From the NCBI GenBank assembly GCA_014359685.1, contig JACIYY010000103.1, positions 1-14,232 on the forward strand: DNA of 14,232 bases, in the 5' to 3' direction. This DNA is from Porphyrobacter sp. GTDB taxonomy: Bacteria; Pseudomonadota; Alphaproteobacteria; Sphingomonadales; Sphingomonadaceae. Under the pieces are notes generated by a model that did not search any database, was not told the origin of the DNA, and saw nothing but the letters and a program-made list of their open reading frames with translations. Positions 1 to 7,473 of this stretch are shown one piece after another. Both the position numbers and the translations under genes were made by a program. Numbering within the stretch: position 1 is the first letter of the stretch; each line of letters opens with the position of its first letter.

Positions 1-969
1 CAGATCCGTGCCGATGCCGGCGCGGCGCTCCGCGCGCCCGATACGGTCGCCACGCCAACGCTCCTGCACGCCTTCGAGCTGCCGCCCGAGAGCATCGACG
101 AGGCGGCGTCGAGGCGGGTTTTTGCCGCCGCGTCGTCGGCATCGGATGGGTGGCGCGGTGCGGCGCTGTTCCTGCAGGAGGGGAGCGATCTGGTCCCGCT
201 CGGTTCGACAGGACTCCGCCGGAGCATCCTTGGCACCATCGGCGCCGACCTGCCGCCCTCGCCCGCGCTTGTCCTCGAGCGCTCTGCGAGCCTGGAGGTT
301 CAACTCGCCGCCGCCGACCTCGACCTCGGCGAAGCAAGCCCGGCGATGATCGCGGGCGGAGCCAACCGGGCGCTGATCGGCGAGGAGATCGTCCAGTTTG
401 CCCGCGCCGAAAGCCTGGGCGGCGCGCACTGGCGCCTTGGCGGGCTGCTGCGGGGACGCGGCGGCACGGAGGCGCAGGCGAGCCTGGGCCATCGTGCCGG
501 CGCACCCTTTGTGCTGATCGACGGCCCCTTGGTGGCGCTGGACAGCGCACGGCTCGCGGGACCGGACCCGGCGACGCTGGCCGCGCTCGGGCTGGGGGAT
601 TCTGTGACCGTCACGGCGGAGATCGCCAACCCCGGATTCAGCGTGCGGCCGATGATGCCGGTCCACTCCCGCGCGGCCGCTCCGACGCAGGGTGGCGCGG
701 CGTGGACCTGGACCCGGCGCGCCCGCGGCGCATGGGGATGGCTCGACCAGTTGGAGACCCCCTTGGGCGAACCCGTGGAAGCCTATGCCGTCGGCCTGGG
801 ACCGGTCGATCAGCCGGTTGCGAGCTGGGAGCTCGACCAGCCGCGCATCGAGCTGGCCGCCGGGACGCTGGCAGACCTGCGCGCTCGCCACCCCGGCCAG
901 CCGCTGTGGGTGCGGCAGATCGGGCTGCACGGCCTCTCCGACCCGCTGCTTTTGACGATCCTCGGCTGA
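1..969 (+). CDS. GTA-type phage tail hub / host-specificity protein, C-terminal part (partial)
   Basis: The frame is open from base 1 to a TGA at 967-969, giving 322 residues with no start in the window, so the 5' part lies outside. The stretch around residues 116-160 (LIGEEIVQFARAE, then a GLLRGRGGTE motif) matches what I know of the C-terminal domain of the large gene transfer agent baseplate protein (Rhodobacter capsulatus Rcc01698/gp15, the 'megatron' protein). In phages and GTAs this protein sits at the tail tip and joins baseplate to receptor-binding parts. A DUF2793 protein follows after 21 bases, as in GTA tail clusters of sphingomonads. The TIM-barrel and phage-tail domains expected upstream cannot be checked here. 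An ordinary siphophage prophage remnant is the main alternative. The family assignment is from memory of motifs, the open frame is seen directly. Confidence 0.78.
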   Translation, partial: QIRADAGAALRAPDTVATPTLLHAFELPPESIDEAASRRVFAAASSASDGWRGAALFLQEGSDLVPLGSTGLRRSILGTIGADLPPSPALVLERSASLEVQLAAADLDLGEASPAMIAGGANRALIGEEIVQFARAESLGGAHWRLGGLLRGRGGTEAQASLGHRAGAPFVLIDGPLVALDSARLAGPDPATLAALGLGDSVTVTAEIANPGFSVRPMMPVHSRAAAPTQGGAAWTWTRRARGAWGWLDQLETPLGEPVEAYAVGLGPVDQPVASWELDQPRIELAAGTLADLRARHPGQPLWVRQIGLHGLSDPLLLTILG

Positions 970-990
970 CGCCAACCGGAAGGTATGACG

Positions 991-1455
991 ATGAACGAAC
1001 CGCTGACTATCCCGTCGCAAAGTCCCCGCTTCGGCCTGCCATTGCTGTTTTCCGGCCAGGCCCAGAAGGAGTTCTACGTCAACGAGGCGCACAGCCTGAT
1101 CGACATGCTGCTCCACCCCGCGATCGAGGGCGAGGCCGCCGCGCCGCCCGCCTCGCCCACGCCCGGCGCCTGCTGGCTGGTGGCCACTAATGCTACCGGC
1201 GAATGGACCGGCCATGCGGGGGAGATCGCATCCTTTCAGGCCGGCACATGGCTGTTCGCCATGCCGCAGGACGGAATGCGCGTGTTCGACCGGTCGAGAT
1301 TGCAGGCGCTGGTGTATCGTGGTGGCTGGGTCCGGCCCGTGGCGCCCGATCCGGTTGCCGGCGGAGACACCGTTGACGTTCAGGCGCGCACCGCGATCGA
1401 ACAGCTGGTTGCAGCGCTGATCGCCGGAGGGATCATTGCGCCGCCCTCTGCGTAG
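991..1455 (+). CDS. DUF2793 domain protein, GTA/phage tail associated
   Basis: This protein has 154 residues and ends in TAG. Its N-terminal part carries the DUF2793 signature RFGLPLL (about residues 13-19), GQAQKE (22-27) and NEA (31-33). DUF2793 proteins are found next to tail-tip genes of alphaproteobacterial GTAs and prophages. Their exact role is not established, though a virion surface or fibre role is often supposed. An in-frame ATG at 985 lies only 1 base after the GGAAGG ribosome site (978-983), whereas the ATG at 991 is 7 bases away, so I prefer 991. The gene follows the tail hub gene by 21 bases on the same strand and is probably cotranscribed with it. The C-terminal 45 residues are rich in Ala and Val and hold no motif I recognise. 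No signal peptide or membrane segment is seen. Confidence 0.82.
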   Translation: MNEPLTIPSQSPRFGLPLLFSGQAQKEFYVNEAHSLIDMLLHPAIEGEAAAPPASPTPGACWLVATNATGEWTGHAGEIASFQAGTWLFAMPQDGMRVFDRSRLQALVYRGGWVRPVAPDPVAGGDTVDVQARTAIEQLVAALIAGGIIAPPSA

Positions 1456-1506
1456 GGTATGAGAGCCGGCGTGCTGCTGGCGATCAACCGCGCAAAGGAC
1501 CGTGTC

Positions 1507-2034
1507 ATGAAGCTGCTGCCGCTTTCCGCCCTCGTCGCCAGCCTTGCCCTCGCGGGCTGTCAGACGATGGACGAGGCTCCGGCCAGCCTGGTCGGAGAGG
1601 CAAGCCTGATGGCCGCCAATGGGACGCCGGCGGGAACCGCTCGGCTGTTCGATACCGGATCGGAGGTGACCTTGTCGGTTTCGCTGTCCGCCCTCCCGGA
1701 AGGGACGCATGGCGTGCATCTCCACACCACAGGCGCGTGCGAAGCGCCCAGCTTCACCTCGGCCGGCCCCCACCTGAACCCGGCGAACCGCCAGCATGGC
1801 TTTGAAAACCCGCAGGGGGCGCATCTGGGCGACCTGCCGAACGCCATGGTCGATGCGTCGGGCAATGCGACGGTCAGCGCGACGTTGCACGGCACCCCCG
1901 CCACAGTCCTCCAGCAGATCTTCGATGCCGATGGGACCGCCGTGGTGGTTCACGCCACCGCAGACGATTACCGCACCGACCCGGCGGGCAATTCCGGCGG
2001 TCGCATCGCGTGCGGCGTGCTGACCCGGGCCTGA
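1507..2034 (+). CDS. sodC: Superoxide dismutase [Cu-Zn], lipoprotein type
   Basis: SodC converts superoxide to hydrogen peroxide and oxygen outside the cytoplasm. The 175-residue protein starts with a lipoprotein signal (lipobox LAGC, Cys18; Gln at +2, so outer-membrane sorting is inferred). By alignment to SOD1 from memory, the copper ligands are His71, His73, His89 and His149, and the zinc ligands are His89, His97, His106 and Asp109. Cys78 and Cys169 form the usual disulfide, and Arg166 is the active-site arginine, so all key residues are present. An ATG at 1507 lies 7 bases after AAAGGA (1494-1499). An in-frame ATG at 1459 would put 16 extra residues before the signal peptide and has no better ribosome site. 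The gene begins 51 bases after the DUF2793 gene and converges on queC with a 17-base gap. I see no terminator between them. Confidence 0.95.
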   Translation: MKLLPLSALVASLALAGCQTMDEAPASLVGEASLMAANGTPAGTARLFDTGSEVTLSVSLSALPEGTHGVHLHTTGACEAPSFTSAGPHLNPANRQHGFENPQGAHLGDLPNAMVDASGNATVSATLHGTPATVLQQIFDADGTAVVVHATADDYRTDPAGNSGGRIACGVLTRA

Positions 2035-2051
2035 CCTGAGCCCCGCGCGAT

Positions 2052-2744
2052 CTACGCCTCTGCTGCGTAGCGGGTGGGATCGACCAGTCCGGCCTCGCTG
2101 AAGCCCTTGCGCCGCAGCCGGCAGCTGTCGCATAGCCCGCAGGCGAGGCCCTGCGGTGTCGGGTCATAGCACGACCAGCTCATGCCCGGGTCGAGGCCGA
2201 GCCGATCCGCTTCCGCCGCGATCCGCGCCTTTCCCCAGTCCTGCAACGGGGTATGGATGGTCAGCCCCGCGCCCTCCACACCCTGCCTGGTCGCCAGCCC
2301 GGCGGTGTCCGCAAAGCTGCTGATGAATTCGGCGCGGCAGTCGGGATAGCCGGAATAGTCGAGCGCGTTGACCCCGATGACGATGTCGGATGCGCCGACC
2401 GCCTCTGCCCAGGCCAGCGCCAGCGAGAGGAAGATGAGATTGCGAGCCGGCACATAGGTGACCGGAATCCCCGGCTCCACACCGCCCTTGGGAACCGCCA
2501 GCGCGCTGGTCAGCGCCGATCCGCCGAACTGCCGCAGGTCCAGCGGCAGGACGATATGCCGCGCCGCGCCGAGCGCTCGGGCTATGGCGGTCGCGGCGTC
2601 GATCTCGCACCGATGGCGCTGGTTGTAATCGACCGTCAGCGCGTGCACCGCAAAGCCCGCCTCCCGCGCCAGGCCAGCGGCGACCATCGAATCGAGCCCG
2701 CCCGAGAGCAGCACAACGGCCGCCGGGAGATCGTCGCGCGTCAT
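2052..2744 (-). CDS. queC: 7-cyano-7-deazaguanine synthase QueC
   Basis: QueC makes preQ0 from 7-carboxy-7-deazaguanine, ammonia and ATP, a cytoplasmic step on the way to queuosine in tRNA. The 230-residue protein has the PP-loop ATPase motif SGGLDS (14-19), the family motif TYVPARN (96-102), GVNALDYSGYPDCR (125-138) and a C-terminal zinc site made of Cys192, Cys202, Cys205 and Cys208. The length is normal for the family. The frame stays open 62 residues further upstream, but that part overlaps the preceding gene and has low-complexity character, so the ATG at 2744 just before the SGGLDS domain is chosen. A GGGGAG lies 10 bases ahead of it. It is the last gene of the argD-argF-hslO-DUF3617-queC run, 46 bases after the DUF3617-like gene. 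No queD or queE is in the window. Confidence 0.95.
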   Translation of the reverse strand: MTRDDLPAAVVLLSGGLDSMVAAGLAREAGFAVHALTVDYNQRHRCEIDAATAIARALGAARHIVLPLDLRQFGGSALTSALAVPKGGVEPGIPVTYVPARNLIFLSLALAWAEAVGASDIVIGVNALDYSGYPDCRAEFISSFADTAGLATRQGVEGAGLTIHTPLQDWGKARIAAEADRLGLDPGMSWSCYDPTPQGLACGLCDSCRLRRKGFSEAGLVDPTRYAAEA

Positions 2745-2790
2745 CGCGCCGCCGCTCCCCGGCGATCGGCCGAGGCGACCTGCGCCGCGA

Positions 2791-3246
2791 TCAGCACTGC
2801 CCGCTCCGCCGCCCTTCGGCGCGGATCGCGAAGGGCCGGCCACCCTCCATCCCCTGACTGCGGATCTGGACCAGGCCAGGGCTTTCCCGCCGGATCTCGG
2901 TTCGCCCGAAGTTTTCCCCCCGGCACGCATATTGGATCACCACCCGCGTCGGCTGATCCTCGATGACGTAGCGCCGGCAGGGCTCTCCGGGATGCTGGAT
3001 CTGCAGCAATTCCGTTCCGCGACGCAGGCAGATGCGCCGGTCTGTCTCCACCGCGCCATCGTCGATACGTAGCGTCCAGCCGCCGCGCTCCAGCGTGGAG
3101 AGCATCGCAAGGCGCTGCGGCAGAGCCCGGGCGGCCTCGACCGACAGTCCGGCAGCGCAAAGCGCCAGCACCCCCAACCCGCAACGGCCCAGCTTCGTTG
3201 CGATGCCCCCCGACCACACAAGCCCAAGCCACTCTGCAGGTTTCAT
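2791..3246 (-). CDS. DUF3617-like secreted protein, function unknown
   Basis: This is a 151-residue protein of unknown function. Residues about 18-42 (KLGRC... to ...VEAARA) form a hydrophobic signal-like segment preceded by an unusually long N-terminal region, so export is likely but the true start could be internal. The mature part resembles DUF3617-type periplasmic proteins of sphingomonads as I remember them: a TLERGGWTLR stretch, a C-L-R-R turn at Cys73, and a closing RRSGQC. Cys73, Cys90, Cys108 and Cys151 could form two disulfides. The ATG at 3246 is 4 bases after the hslO stop, and GGGGAG in the end of hslO sits 7 bases before it. Translation is therefore probably coupled to hslO. No catalytic motif is visible. 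The family call is moderately sure, the existence of the gene is well supported. Confidence 0.75.
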   Translation of the reverse strand: MKPAEWLGLVWSGGIATKLGRCGLGVLALCAAGLSVEAARALPQRLAMLSTLERGGWTLRIDDGAVETDRRICLRRGTELLQIQHPGEPCRRYVIEDQPTRVVIQYACRGENFGRTEIRRESPGLVQIRSQGMEGGRPFAIRAEGRRSGQC

Positions 3247-3250
3247 CTGC

Positions 3251-4156
3251 TCACTCCCCGATGGGAAAGGTGCGGGAACAGAAGGCACAATCGACGAGGA
3301 TGATCCCGTCCTCGTTCTGCATATCGCGCCGCTCTTCTGCGGGAAAGCGCGCCAGCAGGGTCCGGTAATAATCGAGCGAGCAGCGGCAGCCGCGCGACAG
3401 CGCTGCCATCGGATGGATGCGGACCTCGCGCTCTTCGTGGAACAGGCGCCAGATCAGCTCCTCCAGCGGCAAGCCGGGATCGACCAGCTCCTCGTGCCGC
3501 ACGCTCTGGCCCATGGCCGCGACGTGCTCCCATTCGGGATGGTCGAGCCTGACGTGCAGCCGCTCGCGCCCTTCCTCCCCTTCCGCCAGATGCTGCAACA
3601 GCACCCCGCTGGCGATGCAGCCCGCGGCGCTCGCGCGCACCGCGCTGCGGATCAGCGTCGGCGTCTGTTCGCTCTGCGCGAAATAGGTTTCGACCGCCTC
3701 CGACAGCGAGGCGCCGGTCAGCGGGACGATCCCCTGGTATCGCTGCCCGGTCGCGGCGAGATCGAATGTCACCGCCAGAAAGCCTTCGCCGAACAGCGCA
3801 TCCAGTGACGGGTTGGCCCCGAGCCCGGCAAACCGCTGCGCGTCATGCTTGACATAGCCGCGCAGCTCGCCGTCCCGATAGTCGCACACCAGGAGCTCGA
3901 CGATCCCGCCATTGGTCTGCGCCTGGATCGTCAGCTGGCTGCCCTCCTGCTTGATCAGCCCTCCCATCAGCGCGGTCAGCACCAGCGCCTCGGCCAGCAG
4001 GTGCTTGATCGCCGGCGGGTAGGAATGCGCCGCGAGGATCGTGTCGAGCACCGGGCCGAGCCGCACTGCGCGGCCGCGTGCGTGCTTGTCCGGGATGCTG
4101 AAGCCGATGATCTGGTCGAGCTGGACCTGCGGGTCGGTTTGGTGGGCTGTTCGCAT
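3251..4156 (-). CDS. hslO: Redox-regulated chaperone Hsp33
   Basis: Hsp33 is a cytoplasmic holdase that is activated by oxidation and unfolding and protects proteins under oxidative stress. The 301-residue protein has the expected fold order, with an N-terminal substrate-binding domain and a C-terminal zinc switch of Cys257-x-Cys259 and Cys290-x-x-Cys293. All four cysteines are present. I chose the ATG at 4156, which gives the usual family length and leaves 41 bases after argF. No good ribosome site is visible before it. A GTG at 4219 in the same frame would overlap the end of argF and add 21 residues without a better site. Location after argD-argF is common in alphaproteobacteria (established from general knowledge). 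It is followed by the DUF3617-like gene after 4 bases. Confidence 0.95.
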   Translation of the reverse strand: MRTAHQTDPQVQLDQIIGFSIPDKHARGRAVRLGPVLDTILAAHSYPPAIKHLLAEALVLTALMGGLIKQEGSQLTIQAQTNGGIVELLVCDYRDGELRGYVKHDAQRFAGLGANPSLDALFGEGFLAVTFDLAATGQRYQGIVPLTGASLSEAVETYFAQSEQTPTLIRSAVRASAAGCIASGVLLQHLAEGEEGRERLHVRLDHPEWEHVAAMGQSVRHEELVDPGLPLEELIWRLFHEEREVRIHPMAALSRGCRCSLDYYRTLLARFPAEERRDMQNEDGIILVDCAFCSRTFPIGE

Positions 4157-4197
4157 TGGCCAGATATGGGCAGCCGGCAGCGAAATGTCAGCGCTGC

Positions 4198-5133
4198 TCA
4201 GCCGAGTTGGCCCAGGCACCAGCGCAGGATCGATTTCTGCGCGTGGATGCGGTTCTCCGCCTCGTCGAATACCGCCGATTGCGGGCCTTCGAAGACCCCG
4301 GCGCTGACCTCCTCGCCGACATGGGCGGGCAGGCAGTGCAGGAATATCGCATCGGGACGCGCGCGCGCCATCAGCGCCTCGTCCACCCGGTAGGGGGCCA
4401 AAGCGGCAAACTTGTCCTCGCCATGGGCATGGCCCATCGAGAACCAGGTGTCGGTGACGACCACGTCAGCCCCCTCCGCCACCGCCGCCGCATCCTGCGA
4501 CAGGGTAATCCGCGCCCCGGAATCCTGCGCCAAGGCGACCGCCGCCGGATCGGGGCGGTAGTCGTCGGGCGTCCCCACCCGGATGTTGAAGCGCATCAGG
4601 CCGGCGGCCTCGATCAGCGAATGCAGCACGTTGTTGCAATCGCCCAGCCACGCGACCTCCAACCCCGGCAGAGCCTTGCCGCGCTCCACCACCGTCAGCA
4701 GGTCGGCGACGATCTGGCACGGGTGCGAGCGGTCGGTCAGGCCGTTGATGACCGGCACCGTAGCATAGCGCGCCAGCTCCTCGATCTTCGCGTGATCGTC
4801 GGTTCGCACCATGATGATGTCGGCCATCCGGCTGAGCACGCGCGCGGTGTCGGCGATCGCCTCGCCCCGCCCGATCTGCGTCGCCGCCGCTTCCAGCGTG
4901 ATCGCGCCGCCCCCCAGCTGACGCATCGCCACATCGAAGCTGACACGCGTGCGGGTCGAGTTCTTCTCGAAGATCATCGCCAGCACGTGCCCGGCCAGCG
5001 GCGAATCCGCATCAGGCCGACCCTTGGGCCAGCCGGCGCGCGCCGCCTTGCGGTCCTGCGCGTCGTTGATCATCGCAGCGATCGCATCGCCGCCGGCATC
5101 GCCGAGATCGAGAAAGTTGCTCGGCGCCCTCAT
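4198..5133 (-). CDS. argF: Ornithine carbamoyltransferase
   Basis: ArgF joins carbamoyl phosphate and ornithine to give citrulline in arginine biosynthesis. The 311-residue protein is of normal length and has the carbamoyl-phosphate motif STRTR (59-63), HPCQ (137-140), the ornithine-binding loop DTWFSMG (228-234) and HCLP (266-269). The catalytic Cys267 is present. The ATG at 5133 overlaps the argD stop in an ATGA of 4 bases, so translation is coupled to argD. hslO follows after 41 bases. I see no frame damage. Anabolic ArgF is favoured over a catabolic enzyme by the partnership with argD and the absence of arcA or arcC nearby. Confidence 0.97.
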   Translation of the reverse strand: MRAPSNFLDLGDAGGDAIAAMINDAQDRKAARAGWPKGRPDADSPLAGHVLAMIFEKNSTRTRVSFDVAMRQLGGGAITLEAAATQIGRGEAIADTARVLSRMADIIMVRTDDHAKIEELARYATVPVINGLTDRSHPCQIVADLLTVVERGKALPGLEVAWLGDCNNVLHSLIEAAGLMRFNIRVGTPDDYRPDPAAVALAQDSGARITLSQDAAAVAEGADVVVTDTWFSMGHAHGEDKFAALAPYRVDEALMARARPDAIFLHCLPAHVGEEVSAGVFEGPQSAVFDEAENRIHAQKSILRWCLGQLG

Positions 5134-6317
5134 GCCGCCCGGCCGATCGCGAAATCGGCTGCGCCGCTCGACAGGCGGTCGAAGAACTCCTCGATCTCCG
5201 CCTCGCCGATCACCAGCGGCGGCACGATGCGCAGCGTGTTGTCGCCGGCCGCGACGGTCAGCAATTGGTGCCTGTCGCGCAGATGCTGCATGAAGGGACG
5301 CGGATCGACCTTCATCCGCAGGCCGATCATCAGCCCCATCCCGCGCACGCCGGCAAACAGGTCGGGGTAATTGCCGATGAACTGCTCCAGCCCGGCGCGG
5401 ATCCGCTCCCCCTTGTCGCGGACATCGGCGAGGAACGCCTCGTTGGCGACCGCGTCGAGCACCGCCTGACCGGCGGCCATCGCCAGCGGATTGCCGCCAT
5501 AGGTCGATCCGTGGCTGCCGAAAGTCATGCCGCGTGCGGCGCGCTCGGTGGCGAGGCACGCCCCCAGCGGGAACCCGCCGCCAAGGCCCTTGGCGGTGGC
5601 CATGATGTCGGGCTCGATCCCATATTGCTCATAGGCATACATCGTCCCGGTCCGCGCCATTCCGGTCTGCACCTCGTCCAGCACCAGCATCAGATCGTGG
5701 CGGTCGGCCAGCGCGCGCAGGCCCCGGAGGAAGTGCAGCGAGGCCGGGCGCACCCCGCCTTCGCCCTGGATCGGCTCGACCAGAAAGCCTGCCGTGTGCG
5801 GGCCGATCGCCGCCTCGGCCGCCGCCAGATCGTTGAACTCGACATAGCGGAACCCCGCGAGCAAGGGCGCGAATCCCTTGTGCATCTTGTCCTGGTTGGA
5901 GGCGCTGATCGTCGCCATCGTGCGGCCGTGGAACGCATTGGCGAAGGTGATCAGCTCGTACCGGTCACTGCCGGCCGACTGGTGATAGGCGCGCGCGGTC
6001 TTGATCGCAGCCTCGACCGCCTCGGCCCCGGAATTGGTGAAGAACACCGTGTCTGCGAAGGTCAGCGACACCAGCCGCTGCGCCAGCCTCTCCCCCTGCG
6101 GGCTGCCATACAGGTTCGACACATGCATCAAGGTCGCCGCCTGCCGCTGGATTGCGCCGATCAGCCCCGGATGCGAATGGCCGAGCAGGTTGACCGCGAT
6201 GCCGGCGGCGAAATCAAGATAGCGGGTGCCGTCCTCGGAGATCAGGTGGCAATGCTCCCCGCGCACCGGCCGCACGTCGCAGCGGGGATAGACGGGCATC
6301 AGCGGGGAGATGGTCAT
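5130..6317 (-). CDS. argD: Acetylornithine aminotransferase
   Basis: ArgD is a pyridoxal-phosphate aminotransferase that forms N-acetylornithine from N-acetylglutamate semialdehyde. In many bacteria it also serves as succinyl-diaminopimelate aminotransferase for lysine synthesis. The 395-residue protein has the phosphate-binding SGAEA (96-100), FHGRT (129-133), LDEVQTG (213-219, Asp214 binding the pyridine nitrogen), the Schiff-base Lys243 in [11 protein letters not shown], and the GSTYGGNP loop (270-277). The start is the ATG at 6317, preceded by GGAGG with a 6-base spacer. The frame stays open for 19 more codons upstream, but these are Pro-rich and lack a ribosome site. It is the first gene of the minus-strand run and lies 55 bases past an intrinsic terminator, so it should have its own promoter, which I could not identify. 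Confidence 0.97.
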   Translation of the reverse strand: MTISPLMPVYPRCDVRPVRGEHCHLISEDGTRYLDFAAGIAVNLLGHSHPGLIGAIQRQAATLMHVSNLYGSPQGERLAQRLVSLTFADTVFFTNSGAEAVEAAIKTARAYHQSAGSDRYELITFANAFHGRTMATISASNQDKMHKGFAPLLAGFRYVEFNDLAAAEAAIGPHTAGFLVEPIQGEGGVRPASLHFLRGLRALADRHDLMLVLDEVQTGMARTGTMYAYEQYGIEPDIMATAKGLGGGFPLGACLATERAARGMTFGSHGSTYGGNPLAMAAGQAVLDAVANEAFLADVRDKGERIRAGLEQFIGNYPDLFAGVRGMGLMIGLRMKVDPRPFMQHLRDRHQLLTVAAGDNTLRIVPPLVIGEAEIEEFFDRLSSGAADFAIGRAA

Positions 6318-6372
6318 CGCATGCCTCCGGGCAGGGGCGTTGGGGGATGGGACGTCAGGGGGCGGGTCTTGC

Positions 6373-6404
6373 AAACGACAAAGGCGGCCCCGTCAAGGGC
6401 CGCC
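6373..6404 (-). terminator. Intrinsic terminator after the cold-shock gene
   Basis: A perfect 8-bp stem, GGCGGCCC (6383-6390) with GGGCCGCC (6397-6404), closes a 6-base loop. Read on the minus strand it is followed by TTTGTCGTTT. It lies 88 bases past the stop of the double cold-shock gene and 55 bases before argD, so it separates the two transcripts. Confidence 0.82.
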
Positions 6405-6491
6405 GGTGCGTCTGTCCGGTGTGAAGCCCGCCGGGCGCGATGGCCCACGAACATGCGGCCGGTCCGGCGTGGCGCCGGTCTGGCCGGACGG

Positions 6492-7244
6492 TCAGTCCTG
6501 GACAGGGACGAGATTGACCGCCGAATATTTGCCGCGTCGATCGACCTCCAGATCGAACTGGAAGCGGTCCCCTTCGTTGATCCCGGGCAGTCCGGACCGC
6601 TCCACCGCGCTGATATGGACGAAGGCGTCTTCCTTGCCATCGTCGCGGGTGATGAAGCCGAAGCCCTTCATCGCATTGAAGAACTTGACCGTCCCGGTCG
6701 CCTTGTCGCCGGTCAGCTCGCGCTGCTGCGCTGCCGGCTTCTGCTGCACGGGAACGACATCGCCGACCACCTGCAGGTCGGCTGCGGAGATCTTGCCGCC
6801 GCGATCGACGAGGTTGAACGCCAGCTCCTGCCCTTCGGCGAGGCCTTCCAGCCCGGCGCGCTCGACCTGGCTAATATGGACGAACACGTCCTCCCCGCCC
6901 TCGTTGCGCTGGATGAAGCCGAAGCCCTTTTGCGCATTGAAGAACTTGACCTTGCCTTCGCCGGTGCCGACCACCTGGGCCGGCATCCCGCCGCCGGCGC
7001 GCGGTGCGCCGCGGCCTGCGCCGCCGCCCGGGCCGCCGAAGCCGCCGCTGCGCGGTGCGCCGAAGCCGCCGCGTTCATCGGGCCGGCCGGCTGGAGCGAA
7101 TCGGTCACCCCCGCCGCTTCCCGACCGCCAGTCATCCCCGCCGAAGCGCGGCGGACCTGACTCCGCGAAGGGGTCGAACCCCTCATCCCCGAAACCATCC
7201 CGCTTGTCGCGTCCGCGGCCGCGACGGCCTTTATCGTAACCCAT
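6492..7244 (-). CDS. Double cold-shock-domain protein with Gly/Arg-rich N-terminal extension
   Basis: This 250-residue protein has two cold-shock domains in tandem, at about residues 95-160 and 182-247. Each has the RNA-binding RNP1 motif KGFGFI (106-111 and 193-198) and an RNP2 motif (VFVHIS 120-125, AFVHIS 207-212), so it should bind single-stranded RNA or DNA in the cytoplasm. Residues 1-90 are low complexity, rich in Gly, Arg, Asp and Phe, with repeated GGFG-like units, and are probably disordered. Two-domain cold-shock proteins are known in alphaproteobacteria (for example Caulobacter CspC and CspD), but those are shorter. The ATG at 7244 has AAGG about 12 bases ahead, which is long. A later start at Met87 would give a protein without the extension. 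It is monocistronic, with a terminator downstream and terC diverging upstream. Confidence 0.88.
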   Translation of the reverse strand: MGYDKGRRGRGRDKRDGFGDEGFDPFAESGPPRFGGDDWRSGSGGGDRFAPAGRPDERGGFGAPRSGGFGGPGGGAGRGAPRAGGGMPAQVVGTGEGKVKFFNAQKGFGFIQRNEGGEDVFVHISQVERAGLEGLAEGQELAFNLVDRGGKISAADLQVVGDVVPVQQKPAAQQRELTGDKATGTVKFFNAMKGFGFITRDDGKEDAFVHISAVERSGLPGINEGDRFQFDLEVDRRGKYSAVNLVPVQD

Positions 7245-7473
7245 GAACTGAACGTACCTTATACTCTCGCCGTCACCAACACCGCCGGCCTGATCGGGCC
7301 AACCGGCACAAAGCGCAGGAAATGCCCCGCCACTCCGGGCCTGCTATACCCCATATTGGCCGCCGGTGCGAACGATTTAAGCCCGCGATGCGAACCGCAC
7401 CGGGTCCGCATGGCCGGCGATGGCCGGATGGGGCCTCTTGCCTCGGCAGGTCGGTTGGGCAAGAAGGCGCGCG
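7245..7473. other. Divergent intergenic region between the cold-shock gene and terC
   Basis: These 229 bases must hold promoters for both the minus-strand cold-shock gene and the plus-strand terC. I see no strong -35/-10 pair. A weak minus-strand TATAGC at about 7345-7350 has a poor -35 partner, and it would leave a 5' leader of roughly 100 bases, which is common for cold-shock mRNAs. No riboswitch structure known to me is evident ahead of terC. Confidence 0.35.

Noticed and set aside
150..1190. A 346-codon frame overlapping the tail hub gene
   Set aside because: It is Arg/Pro/Gly rich, with no domain, and is out of frame with the recognisable tail hub and DUF2793 proteins.
5265..7160. A 631-codon plus-strand open frame antisense to argD and the cold-shock gene
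   Set aside because: It has no ribosome site or recognisable domain, and it runs across two well-supported minus-strand genes and their terminator. Long antisense frames are expected in GC-rich DNA.
7245..7473. Manganese riboswitch (yybP-ykoY) ahead of terC
   Set aside because: TerC relatives are often controlled this way, but I could not find the conserved paired loops in these 229 bases.
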